Shown one piece after another: positions 55,290 through 63,512 of a stretch of DNA of 64,000 bases (position 1 is the first letter of the stretch; each line of letters begins with the position of its first letter). Below the pieces are notes generated by a model. The model made no database searches. It saw nothing but the letters and a program-made list of their open reading frames with translations, and was not told where the DNA came from. The stretch covers positions 1,984,001 through 2,048,000 of the forward strand of contig NZ_JAZHOH010000001.1 in NCBI RefSeq assembly GCF_040419245.1, given 5' to 3'. A program made the translations under genes and the position numbers. The DNA comes from Ewingella sp. CoE-038-23. GTDB lineage: Bacteria > Pseudomonadota > Gammaproteobacteria > Enterobacterales > Enterobacteriaceae.

Positions 55290-56405
55290 ATGCGTATCAC
55301 CTGCCGAATGTTGTTGCTAGCCAGCCTATTAGCCCCGGCGCTGGCCAGTGCTAAAACTGTTGTAGATATCTCTAACCGAACTGTAGAAGTGCCCGACAAC
55401 CCGCAGCGCATCGTGGTGGGGGAAAGCCGGATGCTCTACACGCTGGCGCTGGTCGAGGATGGCAATCCGGCTAAAAATATTATCGGCTGGCCGGGGGATA
55501 TGCAGAACCTTGACCCGCAAAGCTGGCAGCTGTATGTCAAAGCCTTCCCGCAAATCGCCCAAATTCCACAAATGGGCAAAAACAACTTCACTCAGTTCAA
55601 CGCGGAAAAAGTGATTGCGCTAAAGCCTGACTTGGTGATTTTGCCGCGCTACGCCAAAACGCCGACTGACGAAGACCAAATGCTTGGCCGCCTGACGCAG
55701 GCAGGCATTCCGGTGATTTACGTCGATCTGCGCATCGACCAGCTCAACTACACCATTCCGAGCATCAAACTGCTGGGCGACGTGCTGAATAACCCGCAGA
55801 AAGCCGCACGCTTTATCGCCTTCTACCAGCAACATATGAACCTGATTAAAGAGCGGATTGCGGGCTACCACGGCAAGAAAACCACCGTGATGTTGCAACT
55901 CCAGCTTGGCCGCCGTCAGACCTGCTGCACCACGGTTTCACATGGCAATCTGGCTGACTTAGTGGCCTTCGCCGGTGGCGACAATATTGCCGGCGGCATT
56001 TTCAAAAGCGTTTATGGCCAGATGAACCCGGAGGCGGTGATCGCCGCCAATCCTGATGTCTATATCAGTACCGGAATGGGCACGCCGGACGGCAAGTCGC
56101 AAGGGAATATCCAGCTCGGGCCTTTGGTGTCGCAGGAGCAGGCCGAAAGCAGCTTCCGGCAGGTGATGGACCAGCAGCCGCTGCTTGCCAATTTACAAGC
56201 AGTCAAAAATGGCCGCGCTTACAGCGTCTGGCATAATTTCTACCTTAGCCCTTATCATATGGTGGATGTGGAAGTGTTCGCCAAAACGCTCTATCCGCAA
56301 CTTTTTGCTGACATAGACCCACAACAAACCGTCAAAGCCATCTATGATCAGTTCTTGCCGATCCCGTTTAGCGGCACCTACTGGAGCCAACTTCCGGCCA
56401 AGTAG
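55290..56405 (+). CDS. Iron-siderophore ABC transporter substrate-binding protein
   Basis: A 371-residue periplasmic binding protein of the FepB/BtuF class with a signal peptide ending near LASA-KT. Characteristic features are VEVPDNPQRIVVGESRML, EKVIALKPDLVIL, VDLRIDQLNYTIPSIKLLG and IAANPDVYISTG. A Cys-Cys pair (RRQTCCTTV) is unusual. A Fur box lies upstream and a TonB-dependent receptor gene converges from the right, so the ligand is probably a ferric siderophore or heme-like chelate. No permease or ATPase gene is adjacent. A small secreted protein gene follows after 23 bp. Confidence 0.88.
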   Translation: MRITCRMLLLASLLAPALASAKTVVDISNRTVEVPDNPQRIVVGESRMLYTLALVEDGNPAKNIIGWPGDMQNLDPQSWQLYVKAFPQIAQIPQMGKNNFTQFNAEKVIALKPDLVILPRYAKTPTDEDQMLGRLTQAGIPVIYVDLRIDQLNYTIPSIKLLGDVLNNPQKAARFIAFYQQHMNLIKERIAGYHGKKTTVMLQLQLGRRQTCCTTVSHGNLADLVAFAGGDNIAGGIFKSVYGQMNPEAVIAANPDVYISTGMGTPDGKSQGNIQLGPLVSQEQAESSFRQVMDQQPLLANLQAVKNGRAYSVWHNFYLSPYHMVDVEVFAKTLYPQLFADIDPQQTVKAIYDQFLPIPFSGTYWSQLPAK

Positions 56406-56428
56406 AAGTTAATTTACAAGGAGTTACT

Positions 56429-56758
56429 ATGAAGTCTTTATCATTGGTGCTGTTGACTGGCGCACTTTTACTCTCAACTCAGGCTTTGGCCTCAAGCTCG
56501 GATGCCTGGGCGCAGCATGACGCCGATGTCAAAGCCGCCTGCATCAAAGCCAGCGGGTTGAAGAATGTGAAACCCTTGGGAGATATCGTGCTTTTTGAGG
56601 ACAACGTCGGTTCGGCGCTGTTGTTGGAAGGAACTATTCCGAGCAAAAACAATAAGGTGCAGCGTGAGCGAAAACTCTGTCTTTATGAGCGCACTGGCGA
56701 ACATAAAGTACACATCACTAACGCTGACACCTTAATTGCAGCAACTAAGAAGAAATAA
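56429..56758 (+). CDS. Small secreted protein of unknown function
   Basis: A 109-residue protein with a clear signal peptide (ending ALA-SS near residue 22) and a mature part of about 87 residues containing two cysteines (KAACIKAS and RKLCLYER), likely one disulfide. The ATG has AAGGAG upstream. It lies 23 bp after the Fur-controlled binding protein gene in the same direction and is probably in its transcript. I do not recognise the family. It could assist periplasmic iron handling, but only context says so. Confidence 0.75.
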   Translation: MKSLSLVLLTGALLLSTQALASSSDAWAQHDADVKAACIKASGLKNVKPLGDIVLFEDNVGSALLLEGTIPSKNNKVQRERKLCLYERTGEHKVHITNADTLIAATKKK

Positions 56759-56761
56759 TCT

Positions 56762-58894
56762 TTAGAAATCGACCACCGCGGACAGCACCACGTTGCGCGG
56801 TTCGCCCTCGATAACCCGTAAATTCCCCGCGCTGGACGTGTAATATTCCTTATTAAACAGGTTATTAACGTTCAGCTTAAGTTGAGTATGTTTACCCAAC
56901 AGCGGGGTATCCCAAGCGACAAACGCATCCGCCACGGTATAAGACGGCATGGTGAAGCTGTTTTCCGGGTCACCCGCGCGGCTACCCACGTAGCGCGCAC
57001 CACCGCCCACGCGAACATCCCCTTGTAACGGCACCCAGCGCAGGGTGTGACTCAAATACAGCCCGCCCATTTGCGTCGGCGCGTTCACCAGACGGTTGCC
57101 TACGTTGGCCGAGTTAATATCTTCGGTGATCTCCGTTTTGTCATAGCTGTAGTTGGCGCTCAGGTTCCAGTCTTTTGCCACTTCGCCATTCACTTCCAGC
57201 TCCACGCCGCTAGAACGCGCTTTCGGAATGCTACGCGTCACGCCGTTGATAAACACTGACATATCTTTTTCATCAATACGGTACAGCGCCAGCGTAGCGT
57301 CAACCCGAGGTGACACCTGCCATTTGGTGCCGACTTCATAGGTCGTGCCAGTTTCCGGCTGAGCGACATTGCCGTCATCGTCGGTGTCGGTCGACGGAGT
57401 GAAGGAGCGGCTGTAGCTGCCGTAGAAGGATAAATCGTCGGTCAGCTTATACACCAGCCCCAGCTGCGGCAGGAATTTGTTATCGCTGTTATCCAGCGTT
57501 TCGGTCGGATTGATAAAGCCGCTGGAGGCTTTCTGGTTGTAATGCTGATAGCGCCCGCCGAGCACGCCGATCCACTGGTCTGTCAGATGGATACTGTCTT
57601 TGACGTAGACCGATTTGTTAAACAAGGTGTTGCGCAGGTTGCTCTGCGCGTCGCTGTAGGTGCTGGCGTTGGTGATAGGTTCAACGCCATACGCCGGGTC
57701 GTACATGTTCAGCGGATTATTGCCTTTGCCGCGATAGGAGTACTGTTTGTAGGTTTCGTCCTTCTCGTAATCCACCCCGAACAGCACGTCATGGGTCATG
57801 CCGAAAATTTCCGGGGTGCCAATCCAGTCCCACGCGGTGTAATCCGTTTGATGGTTGAAGCCCCGGTTGGCGTCGGCGCGGCGCGACACAATGCCGGTAT
57901 CCACATTGACGGCGGTGGCGCGAACTTCGTTACTGTCGTAGCGGCGCTGCATCCAGCCGTAGGTTAGGCGCGTTTTCCAGTCGGAATTCAGCTCATATTC
58001 CCACGTAGTGTTCAGCCGTTTGTTGGTGCCCCAGGCGTGGTTAGCGAGTTCATCCAGACGGCGCTCATAGGGGATATCCAGCGGCTTGCCGTTAATAAAG
58101 GCGGTGCCACGGTCATAAGGGATATCATATTTGTACTGCTGATAGCTGATATTGAAACTGGCTTTTTCGCCATACCAGCTCAGGGAAGGGGCCAGCAGGC
58201 TATGCTGGTCTTTGCCGAAGTTTCGCCAGTAGTCTTCCGACTGGCGCTCGGCAATCATGCGGAAAGCAAAGCCGTTGCCCAACGGGCCAGTGACATCAAT
58301 CCCGCCCGTTCCTCCCCCAAATCCACCGGTGCTGCCGCTGAGGCGCGTGTTCCAGTCATATTGTGGCTTTTTGCTCACCACGTTAATGATCCCGCCGGGG
58401 TTCTGGATGCCGTAGAGCAGGGAGGCTGAGCCTTTCAGCACTTCGACATGGTCGGTGGTGGCGTTAAATCCCAGCCCCTGATTGCTGCGCACGCCGTCGA
58501 GGAAGATTGAGCCATCGCTGTTAGAGCCAAATCCGCGTTTAACAAACCCGTCTTCAATTCCCCCCAACGTGTTGCCCTGCGCCACACCGCTGACGAATTT
58601 CATCGCCTCGTCCAGCGAAGTGATTTGGTAATCATTAATCATCGACGGCGTGACGACGCTTACCGATTGCGGGATGTCGTTAATCGGCGTTTTGCTTTTG
58701 CCAGCAACAGAAGCCTCGCTGGTACTGTAGTTCGTGGAGTAGGCCGGGTTATCGGCGGTGACGGTAAGGGTATCCTCTTTTGGCGCAGCGCTGTCAGTCG
58801 CCGCCAGCAGTGGAGAGCAGTGCAATACAGCCAGCGCTAGTACGGATTTTTTAAACCCGCTTGTAGCGAAGTGGTTCTTTTTATGAGTAGACAC
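56762..58894 (-). CDS. TonB-dependent siderophore receptor
   Basis: Outer-membrane receptor of 710 residues. It has a signal peptide (ending LLAA-TD), a TonB box (EDTLTVTAD), a plug domain (TPINDIPQSVSVVTPSMI, VEVLKGSASLLYGIQNPGG, INVVSKKP), and a 22-strand barrel ending in the canonical C-terminal phenylalanine (VVLSAVVDF). It resembles the FoxA/FhuE/FpvA group of hydroxamate-type receptors. The likely start is GTG at 58894 with AGGGA upstream; a TTG at 58915 opens the frame earlier but lies inside the Fur-like element. The ligand cannot be told. It converges on the binding-protein transcript with 3 bp between stops. Confidence 0.92.
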   Translation of the reverse strand: MSTHKKNHFATSGFKKSVLALAVLHCSPLLAATDSAAPKEDTLTVTADNPAYSTNYSTSEASVAGKSKTPINDIPQSVSVVTPSMINDYQITSLDEAMKFVSGVAQGNTLGGIEDGFVKRGFGSNSDGSIFLDGVRSNQGLGFNATTDHVEVLKGSASLLYGIQNPGGIINVVSKKPQYDWNTRLSGSTGGFGGGTGGIDVTGPLGNGFAFRMIAERQSEDYWRNFGKDQHSLLAPSLSWYGEKASFNISYQQYKYDIPYDRGTAFINGKPLDIPYERRLDELANHAWGTNKRLNTTWEYELNSDWKTRLTYGWMQRRYDSNEVRATAVNVDTGIVSRRADANRGFNHQTDYTAWDWIGTPEIFGMTHDVLFGVDYEKDETYKQYSYRGKGNNPLNMYDPAYGVEPITNASTYSDAQSNLRNTLFNKSVYVKDSIHLTDQWIGVLGGRYQHYNQKASSGFINPTETLDNSDNKFLPQLGLVYKLTDDLSFYGSYSRSFTPSTDTDDDGNVAQPETGTTYEVGTKWQVSPRVDATLALYRIDEKDMSVFINGVTRSIPKARSSGVELEVNGEVAKDWNLSANYSYDKTEITEDINSANVGNRLVNAPTQMGGLYLSHTLRWVPLQGDVRVGGGARYVGSRAGDPENSFTMPSYTVADAFVAWDTPLLGKHTQLKLNVNNLFNKEYYTSSAGNLRVIEGEPRNVVLSAVVDF

Positions 58895-58908
58895 GTGATT
58901 TTCCCTGA

Positions 58909-58933
58909 AATGCAAATGATAACGGTTTGCATT
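58909..58933. promoter_or_regulatory. Fur-like palindrome upstream of the TonB receptor
   Basis: AATGCAAA (58909-58916) and TTTGCATT (58926-58933) are perfect arms around TGATAACGG. The AAATGATAA text fits part of a Fur box. It is 15 bp upstream of the GTG start. Iron repression is likely given the gene. Confidence 0.6.
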
Positions 58934-58989
58934 CTAATTAACATTTGTGTGATGTGCATCAGGAAAATGTTGTGAAGAGGCGTGTTGAC

Positions 58990-59335
58990 GGGGGGCTTGG
59001 GGTTGCGACCCTTAAGGTCAAAACCGTGCGCTGCCGCCACACCGGCCTTAAGGTCAAAACCGTGGGCTCGCCGCCCACACTGGCCCAAAGGGTTTTGAAC
59101 GAAACCCTTTGGGATCCTGCGTTTTTTGCTGCTGGTAGATCGAGGCTGCGCAGGGTTGGAATGAACATGTTTCAGCAACCACAGTGTTCGTCGCGAAGTG
59201 CCGCCGCTTAGGCGGTTCCCTCACTGCGGGATTCCAACCCGCGAAAAAAGACTCGCGGTTTTCCACCTCTTGCTCGGCGTCACTTCTGAACGCGACCTAC
59301 TAGCATTTACCCCGTGCCGTTTCATATAGTTTTTT
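58990..59335 (+). repeat. Modular hairpin repeat, copy 5L (alleles a/x)
   Basis: Same order as copy 1L, with a partial tandem duplication of the edge and H1 (AAGGTCAAAACCGTG occurs at about 59015-59029 and 59050-59064). H2 allele a (AAAGGGTTT with AAACCCTTT), the CCTGCG/CGCAGG stem, the core GCCGCCGCTTAGGCGG, H5 allele x (GCGGGattccaaCCCGC), and the tail follow. It lies upstream of the TonB receptor gene. In locus 5 the two units are separated by a CT-rich repeat pair. Confidence 0.85.
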
Positions 59336-59338
59336 GGA

Positions 59339-59450
59339 TTTGCTCCTTCTCCTCTCAGAGGAGAAGGCAGGGATGAGGAGTGGTTTAATTCAGCGCTAAA
59401 TGCAGCAAACCTCACCCCAGCCCTCTCCTTAAAAAGGAGAGGGAGCAAGA
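59339..59450. repeat. CT-rich palindromic repeat pair between copies 5L and 5R
   Basis: Two opposed CT-rich hairpins: TTTGCTCCTTCTCCTCTCAG-AGGAGAAGG (from 59339) and, inverted, CCTCACCCCAGCCCTCTCC-ttaaaa-aGGAGAGGGAGCAA (to 59450). They are the same family as at 38816-38945. Here they sit at the centre of the large inverted repeat, as if inserted at or defining its axis. Confidence 0.8.
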
Positions 59451-59454
59451 TAAA

Positions 59455-59757
59455 ACCCACTGAAACGGTTCGGTTTAAAAAGCCAGTAGGCCGCATTCAG
59501 AAGTGACGCCGAGGGAGTGGTTCGAGACCAAAGGCTCGAGACCCGAACTGAGGGAACCGCCTAAGCGGCGGCACTTCGCGGCGATCATCGTGGCCGCTGG
59601 AATATGTCCATTCCGACCCTGCGAAGCCTCGATCTTCCAGCGGCAAAAAAGCCCGGGGGTCAAGGGGGCGGCGGCGACTGGCCGCCCCCTTGCCGGTGTG
59701 GGCCGGTGCCCACGGTTTTGAATTTGAATTTGCGGGATTGGGCTGCAAGCCCAAACT
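59455..59757 (-). repeat. Modular hairpin repeat, copy 5R (alleles c/y), inverted
   Basis: On the minus strand: a terminal hairpin (GGGC-ttgca-GCCC), AAATTC edge, H1 (GTGGGCaccgGCCCAC), H2 allele c (CAAGGGGGCGG with CCGCCCCCTTG), the core GCCGCCGCTTAGGCGG, H5 allele y (CTCGAGcctttggtCTCGAAC), and the tail. Its outer end abuts the stop of the gene at 59757. Partner of copy 5L. Confidence 0.85.
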
Positions 59758-60140
59758 CAATCTACGCTCTCATACTTAATGTAATGATTCGTGCAGTTAA
59801 AATGCCCCACATACTTCAGTTCGCCGCTCGCGCCTTTAGCCGTGAAGGGTACGCGGTAAGTGCCTTTCTCATCCTTCACGTTATCGCTGACAAACGACAG
59901 AACAGGCACGGCGGTGCCGATATAGTCTTTATCGTTGCCCCAGTTCGGGATGCGGTTTTGCATAAAATCGCGGGTTACGCTGTCAATGGCGTTCTGCGCG
60001 GTGATGTCTTTACAGGCTTCTGGCGTGGTGCGCTGCATCCACATTGGGTACAGGTATACCGTGCCGAGCATCACCACCATGATAATAAACACGGCTGAAA
60101 TCATGCCGATTAACACCACTTTGCTTTTATTTCCTACCAC
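59757..60140 (-). CDS. Membrane-anchored periplasmic protein, family not recognised
   Basis: A 127-residue protein with one N-terminal membrane helix (VVLIGMISAVFIIMVVMLGTVYLY) and a periplasmic domain of about 95 residues with two cysteines (PEACKDIT and HFNCTNHY). The start is GTG at 60140 with AGGAGA upstream. I do not recognise the family. The C-terminal part (GTYRVPFTAKGASGELKYVGHFNC) looks like a small beta-sheet domain. It is transcribed alone and the repeat locus begins right after its stop. Confidence 0.7.
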   Translation of the reverse strand: MVGNKSKVVLIGMISAVFIIMVVMLGTVYLYPMWMQRTTPEACKDITAQNAIDSVTRDFMQNRIPNWGNDKDYIGTAVPVLSFVSDNVKDEKGTYRVPFTAKGASGELKYVGHFNCTNHYIKYESVD

Positions 60141-60430
60141 GTTCTCTCCTGAGCAGTCTGTGCATAGATATCATGCGATTTATAGACTACGTTGATAATC
60201 CGATGTAAATCATAACGCCACAACCGGGCATGTTACGATAGAAAGCCCAGTGCTGGGACCCTTTTTTGTTGCCAAGATTGTCTCGCCGGGCAGGGAATAA
60301 CCTCACCCAAGACGTTATTTGACGCATTCCGTTACAGAACCTGTGAGCTTTGGGCTACGGGTCAGTGCTAGCATTTTTTTCATTGCGATCACCACAAGCG
60401 TGATCTTGTTTCACATTATCAGGAGAAAGA
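60141..60430. other. Divergent gap without recognisable features
   Basis: About 290 bp between two divergently transcribed genes. It includes a KOPS octamer at 60288-60295 (GGGCAGGG) but no repeat or strong dyad. It presumably carries both promoters. Confidence 0.5.
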
Positions 60431-61312
60431 ATGATGAGTCAGAAACCCTCTGTAGCCGTACTGGGTCTGGGCGCGATGGGCCACGCGTTTGCGGCTAACC
60501 TGCTGAAAAATGGCTTTGAAACTCACGTTTGGAACCGTACCGCCTCGCGCGGCGAAGCGCTGGTGAAGGCCGGCGCCAAGCAGGGCAAAACCGTGCGCGA
60601 AACCGTCGAGGGTGTGGATGTAGTTATCGCCATGCTGGCCGATGGCCCAACCACCCAGTCAGTGTTTTCTGGTGATGACGGCCTGCTGGCAGGCTTGAAG
60701 CAGGGTGGCATTATTGCCCAAATGGGTACCATTGGCGTGGAGGCGAATGAAGCTCTGATGGCGCTGGTTAAACAGCAGCGCCCTGACGCGGTGTTCTTCG
60801 ATGCGCCGGTATCTGGCACCAAAACCCCGGCGGAAAACGCGCAAATCGTGGTGCTTGCCAGTGGCGACCGTGAAGCCGGTCCGGCAGTTGAACCGGTATT
60901 TGCTGCCATTTCCAAAGGGGTGAAATGGCTGGGCGAAGCCGGGCGCGCCTCCAAAATGAAACTGGTGATTAACGCCTGGCTTATCTCCATGATGGAAGGC
61001 ATCGCCGAGAGCGCCCAGCTGGCCGACGAGTTTGGTTTCACCACCGATGACCTGTGGAACGTGCTGGAAGGCGGCCCGCTGGCGGCACCTTATATTAAAA
61101 TGAAAATGGACATGTTCAAAAGCGGCGATTACACCCCGCAGATGCATCTCACTTGGGCATTAAAAGATATTAATCTGGCGCTGAAAGCCGGTGAAAAATT
61201 GCAATTGCCGCTGATGAAAAGCATTAGTCAAACATGGCAAAACGCGGTGGATGCCGGATATGGCGAGCAAGACCTCAGCGTGGTTTACCGTTATTTAGGC
61301 GATAAGAAATAA
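60431..61312 (+). CDS. NAD(P)-dependent 3-hydroxyisobutyrate dehydrogenase-type oxidoreductase
   Basis: A 293-residue beta-hydroxyacid dehydrogenase. It has the Rossmann motif LGLGAMGHAFAANLL, the substrate-binding DAPVSGTKTPAE near residue 124, and the catalytic Lys177 followed by Asn181 (GRASKMKLVIN). The family includes 3-hydroxyisobutyrate, tartronate semialdehyde and gamma-hydroxybutyrate reductases; substrate unassigned here. ATG-ATG start with AGGAGA upstream. A strong hairpin follows. Confidence 0.87.
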   Translation: MMSQKPSVAVLGLGAMGHAFAANLLKNGFETHVWNRTASRGEALVKAGAKQGKTVRETVEGVDVVIAMLADGPTTQSVFSGDDGLLAGLKQGGIIAQMGTIGVEANEALMALVKQQRPDAVFFDAPVSGTKTPAENAQIVVLASGDREAGPAVEPVFAAISKGVKWLGEAGRASKMKLVINAWLISMMEGIAESAQLADEFGFTTDDLWNVLEGGPLAAPYIKMKMDMFKSGDYTPQMHLTWALKDINLALKAGEKLQLPLMKSISQTWQNAVDAGYGEQDLSVVYRYLGDKK

Positions 61313-61609
61313 TATTGATTAATTATTGAGTTATAAAACTCGCCGCCCCCTCGACTTAAATAGAAGAGGGGGCATTCCCCTTTAGCAATTAAATGCAAAA
61401 CCTCTCCCGCCGCCCGGCTTAAGTTAAATTTTTCATATCACTGAAAATAAAATACTACGTAGATTCATAGAGATAACCACCATTCACTTTCGGTTAGGTG
61501 GTGATTTATCATGCAATAAATTCAGGTCATAACTTAGACTTTTTAAATATTAGAGCCAGCAACATCGCCGGTGTTAGCGTTATTACAACCCGCTATATCG
61601 GAGAAAATG
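61313..61609. other. Gap upstream of the IPNS-type oxygenase gene
   Basis: 297 bp without a gene. It holds the terminator hairpin listed separately at 61345-61373 and an AT-rich promoter-like stretch (61440-61560). I did not find a convincing MetJ box (tandem AGACGTCT) although a met-type transporter follows. Confidence 0.5.
61345..61373 (+). terminator. Hairpin after the dehydrogenase gene
   Basis: GCCCCCTC (61345-61352) pairs with GAGGGGGC (61366-61373), followed by ATTCCCCTTT, a weak T run. It follows the stop by 32 bp. Confidence 0.65.
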
Positions 61610-62620
61610 ATGAGCACTATTCCATTAATTGATTTTTCCCAATTCGACGAATCTGGGGGATCTCGCGAAAAATTCCTCGCTCAGTTGCGCCACGCCGCGC
61701 GCGATATTGGCTTCTTTTATTTAAAAGGCCACGGCATCGATAAACAGTTATTAAGCGACGTCCAGCAAGCTGCGCGCGACTTCTTTGCCCTGCCGGAAGA
61801 GCAAAAACTGGCCGTCGGCATGATCAACTCCCCGCATTTTCGCGGCTATAACCGTGCGGCGTCGGAGATCACTCGCGGCCAGCCTGACTGGCGTGAACAG
61901 TTTGACTTGGGGGCCGAACGCCCCGCGCTGAGCATAGATGCCAAGACGCCGGGTTGGGCCAGATTGCAGGGGCCGAATCAGTGGCCGGCATCCTTGCCGG
62001 AGCTGCGTCCGCTGCTGCTGCGCTGGCAAAAAGAGATGACCCAGATGTCGCTGCGTCTGCTGCGCGCCTTCGCGCTAGCGCTGCACCTGCCGGAGAAAAC
62101 CTTCGATCCGCTGTACGGCGAGAAGCCTAACGAACATATCAAACTGATTCGCTATCCGGGCCACAGCGCAGGCCAAAGCGGACAGGGCGTCGGCGCGCAC
62201 AAAGACTCCGGCTTCCTCAGCTTTCTGCTGCAAGACCACCAGCGCGGACTTCAGGTGGAAGTGGAAGAGGGCCAGTGGGTAGATGCCTTGCCGATTGAAG
62301 ATACGCTGGTTGTAAATATTGGCGAACTGCTGGAGCTGGCCACCAACGGCTACCTGCGCGCAACGGTGCACCGCGTAGTTTCTCCGCCGTCTGGGCAAGA
62401 TCGCCTGTCATTAGCCTTCTTCCTTGGCGCGCAGCTCGACGCCGTGGTGCCGCTGTTCCCATTACCGGCTGACTTAGCCAAGGATGCGCGCGGCCCGGCC
62501 AGCGATCCGCTAAATCCGCTGTTTCGTGACGTCGGTTTCAACTATCTCAAGGGGCGTCTGCGTTCGCATCCTGACGTGGCGAAGCGTTTTTATGCTGACA
62601 TTTTGGCGGCCACTGCCTGA
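61610..62620 (+). CDS. Isopenicillin N synthase-type 2-oxoglutarate/Fe(II) oxygenase
   Basis: A 336-residue non-heme iron oxygenase of the IPNS-like family. The metal triad is His197, Asp199 (GAHKDSGF) and His254 (RATVHRV), with DRLSLAFF giving the co-substrate-binding arginine. The N-terminal DIOX_N domain (IPLIDFSQF, ARDIGFFYLKGHGI) is typical. A reaction cannot be named. The start at 61610 is favoured by spacing from GGAG; ATG at 61607 is equally in frame. It precedes the met-type transporter by 61 bp on the same strand, suggesting a shared role in sulfur or amino-acid use. Confidence 0.85.
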   Translation: MSTIPLIDFSQFDESGGSREKFLAQLRHAARDIGFFYLKGHGIDKQLLSDVQQAARDFFALPEEQKLAVGMINSPHFRGYNRAASEITRGQPDWREQFDLGAERPALSIDAKTPGWARLQGPNQWPASLPELRPLLLRWQKEMTQMSLRLLRAFALALHLPEKTFDPLYGEKPNEHIKLIRYPGHSAGQSGQGVGAHKDSGFLSFLLQDHQRGLQVEVEEGQWVDALPIEDTLVVNIGELLELATNGYLRATVHRVVSPPSGQDRLSLAFFLGAQLDAVVPLFPLPADLAKDARGPASDPLNPLFRDVGFNYLKGRLRSHPDVAKRFYADILAATA

Positions 62621-62681
62621 TTTTTGCTTTCAAACGGATCGAAATTTTCTACACACCATCAATAACAATAAGGGTCACAAC

Positions 62682-63512
62682 ATGCTCAAAACTCTGGTTA
62701 TTAAAACATTGGTCACACGTATTTCTGCGGCAGCATTATTGGTCGCGTCAGTTTCTGCCTTTGCCGCTGAGCCACTGCGCGTGGCGGCGGACCCGATTCC
62801 GCACGCTGAAATCCTGGCGTATGTGAAAAAAATCGATCCGAGTCTGGATCTGAAAATCATCGAAATCACCAACGGGGTGAACTCCAACGAGCTGCTGGCC
62901 CACGGCGATGTCGATGCCAACTATTTCCAGCACGTGCCTTATTTGCATTCGCAAGAGCAGGCGCTGGGAGTGAAGTTTGCCGTGGCCGCCACCGTGCACA
63001 TTGAGCCGTTGGGGATTTATTCCAGCAAATACAAGAGCTTCAAGGATGTGCCGGACAACGCTAAGGTCGCCGTGCCGAATAACGTGACTAACCTCAGCCG
63101 CGCGCTCTATTTACTGCGCGATCAGGGTCTGATCACTCTGAAACCGGGCTTTAACGATCCGGCGAAAGATCAGGCCACGCCAAAAGACATCGCCGATAAC
63201 CCGAAGCACCTAAAAATCCTCGAAATCGAGTCACCGCAAATCCCGCGCTCGCTGGATGATGTCGATCTGGCGGTGATTAACGGTAACTACGCCCTTGAAG
63301 CGGGCCTCAGCCCGGCGAAAGATGCGCTGGGGCTGGAGAAAGCCCAAGGCAACCCTTACGCCAACATTCTGGTGACCACCGAGAAACTGGCTTCTGACCC
63401 GCGTATTAAGCAGTTGGCGAAAGATCTCGAATCGCCAGAGGTGGCGAAGTTTATCGCTGATAAGTACAACGGTTCAGTGATCCCAGTGGCGGCGGCAGGC
63501 GATAAATCATGA
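62682..63512 (+). CDS. metQ: MetQ/NlpA family ABC transporter substrate-binding protein
   Basis: A 276-residue binding protein of the methionine-uptake transporter family. Typical features are [53 protein letters not shown] and [18 protein letters not shown]. The signal peptide ([13 protein letters not shown]) has no lipobox cysteine, whereas E. coli MetQ is a lipoprotein, so this one is probably soluble in the periplasm. The symbol denotes the family; it may be a paralogue for another sulfur compound. The ATG at 62682 starts a proper signal peptide; the longer frame to 62526 overlaps the oxygenase gene. It overlaps metN by 4 bases. Confidence 0.85.
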   Translation: MLKTLVIKTLVTRISAAALLVASVSAFAAEPLRVAADPIPHAEILAYVKKIDPSLDLKIIEITNGVNSNELLAHGDVDANYFQHVPYLHSQEQALGVKFAVAATVHIEPLGIYSSKYKSFKDVPDNAKVAVPNNVTNLSRALYLLRDQGLITLKPGFNDPAKDQATPKDIADNPKHLKILEIESPQIPRSLDDVDLAVINGNYALEAGLSPAKDALGLEKAQGNPYANILVTTEKLASDPRIKQLAKDLESPEVAKFIADKYNGSVIPVAAAGDKS

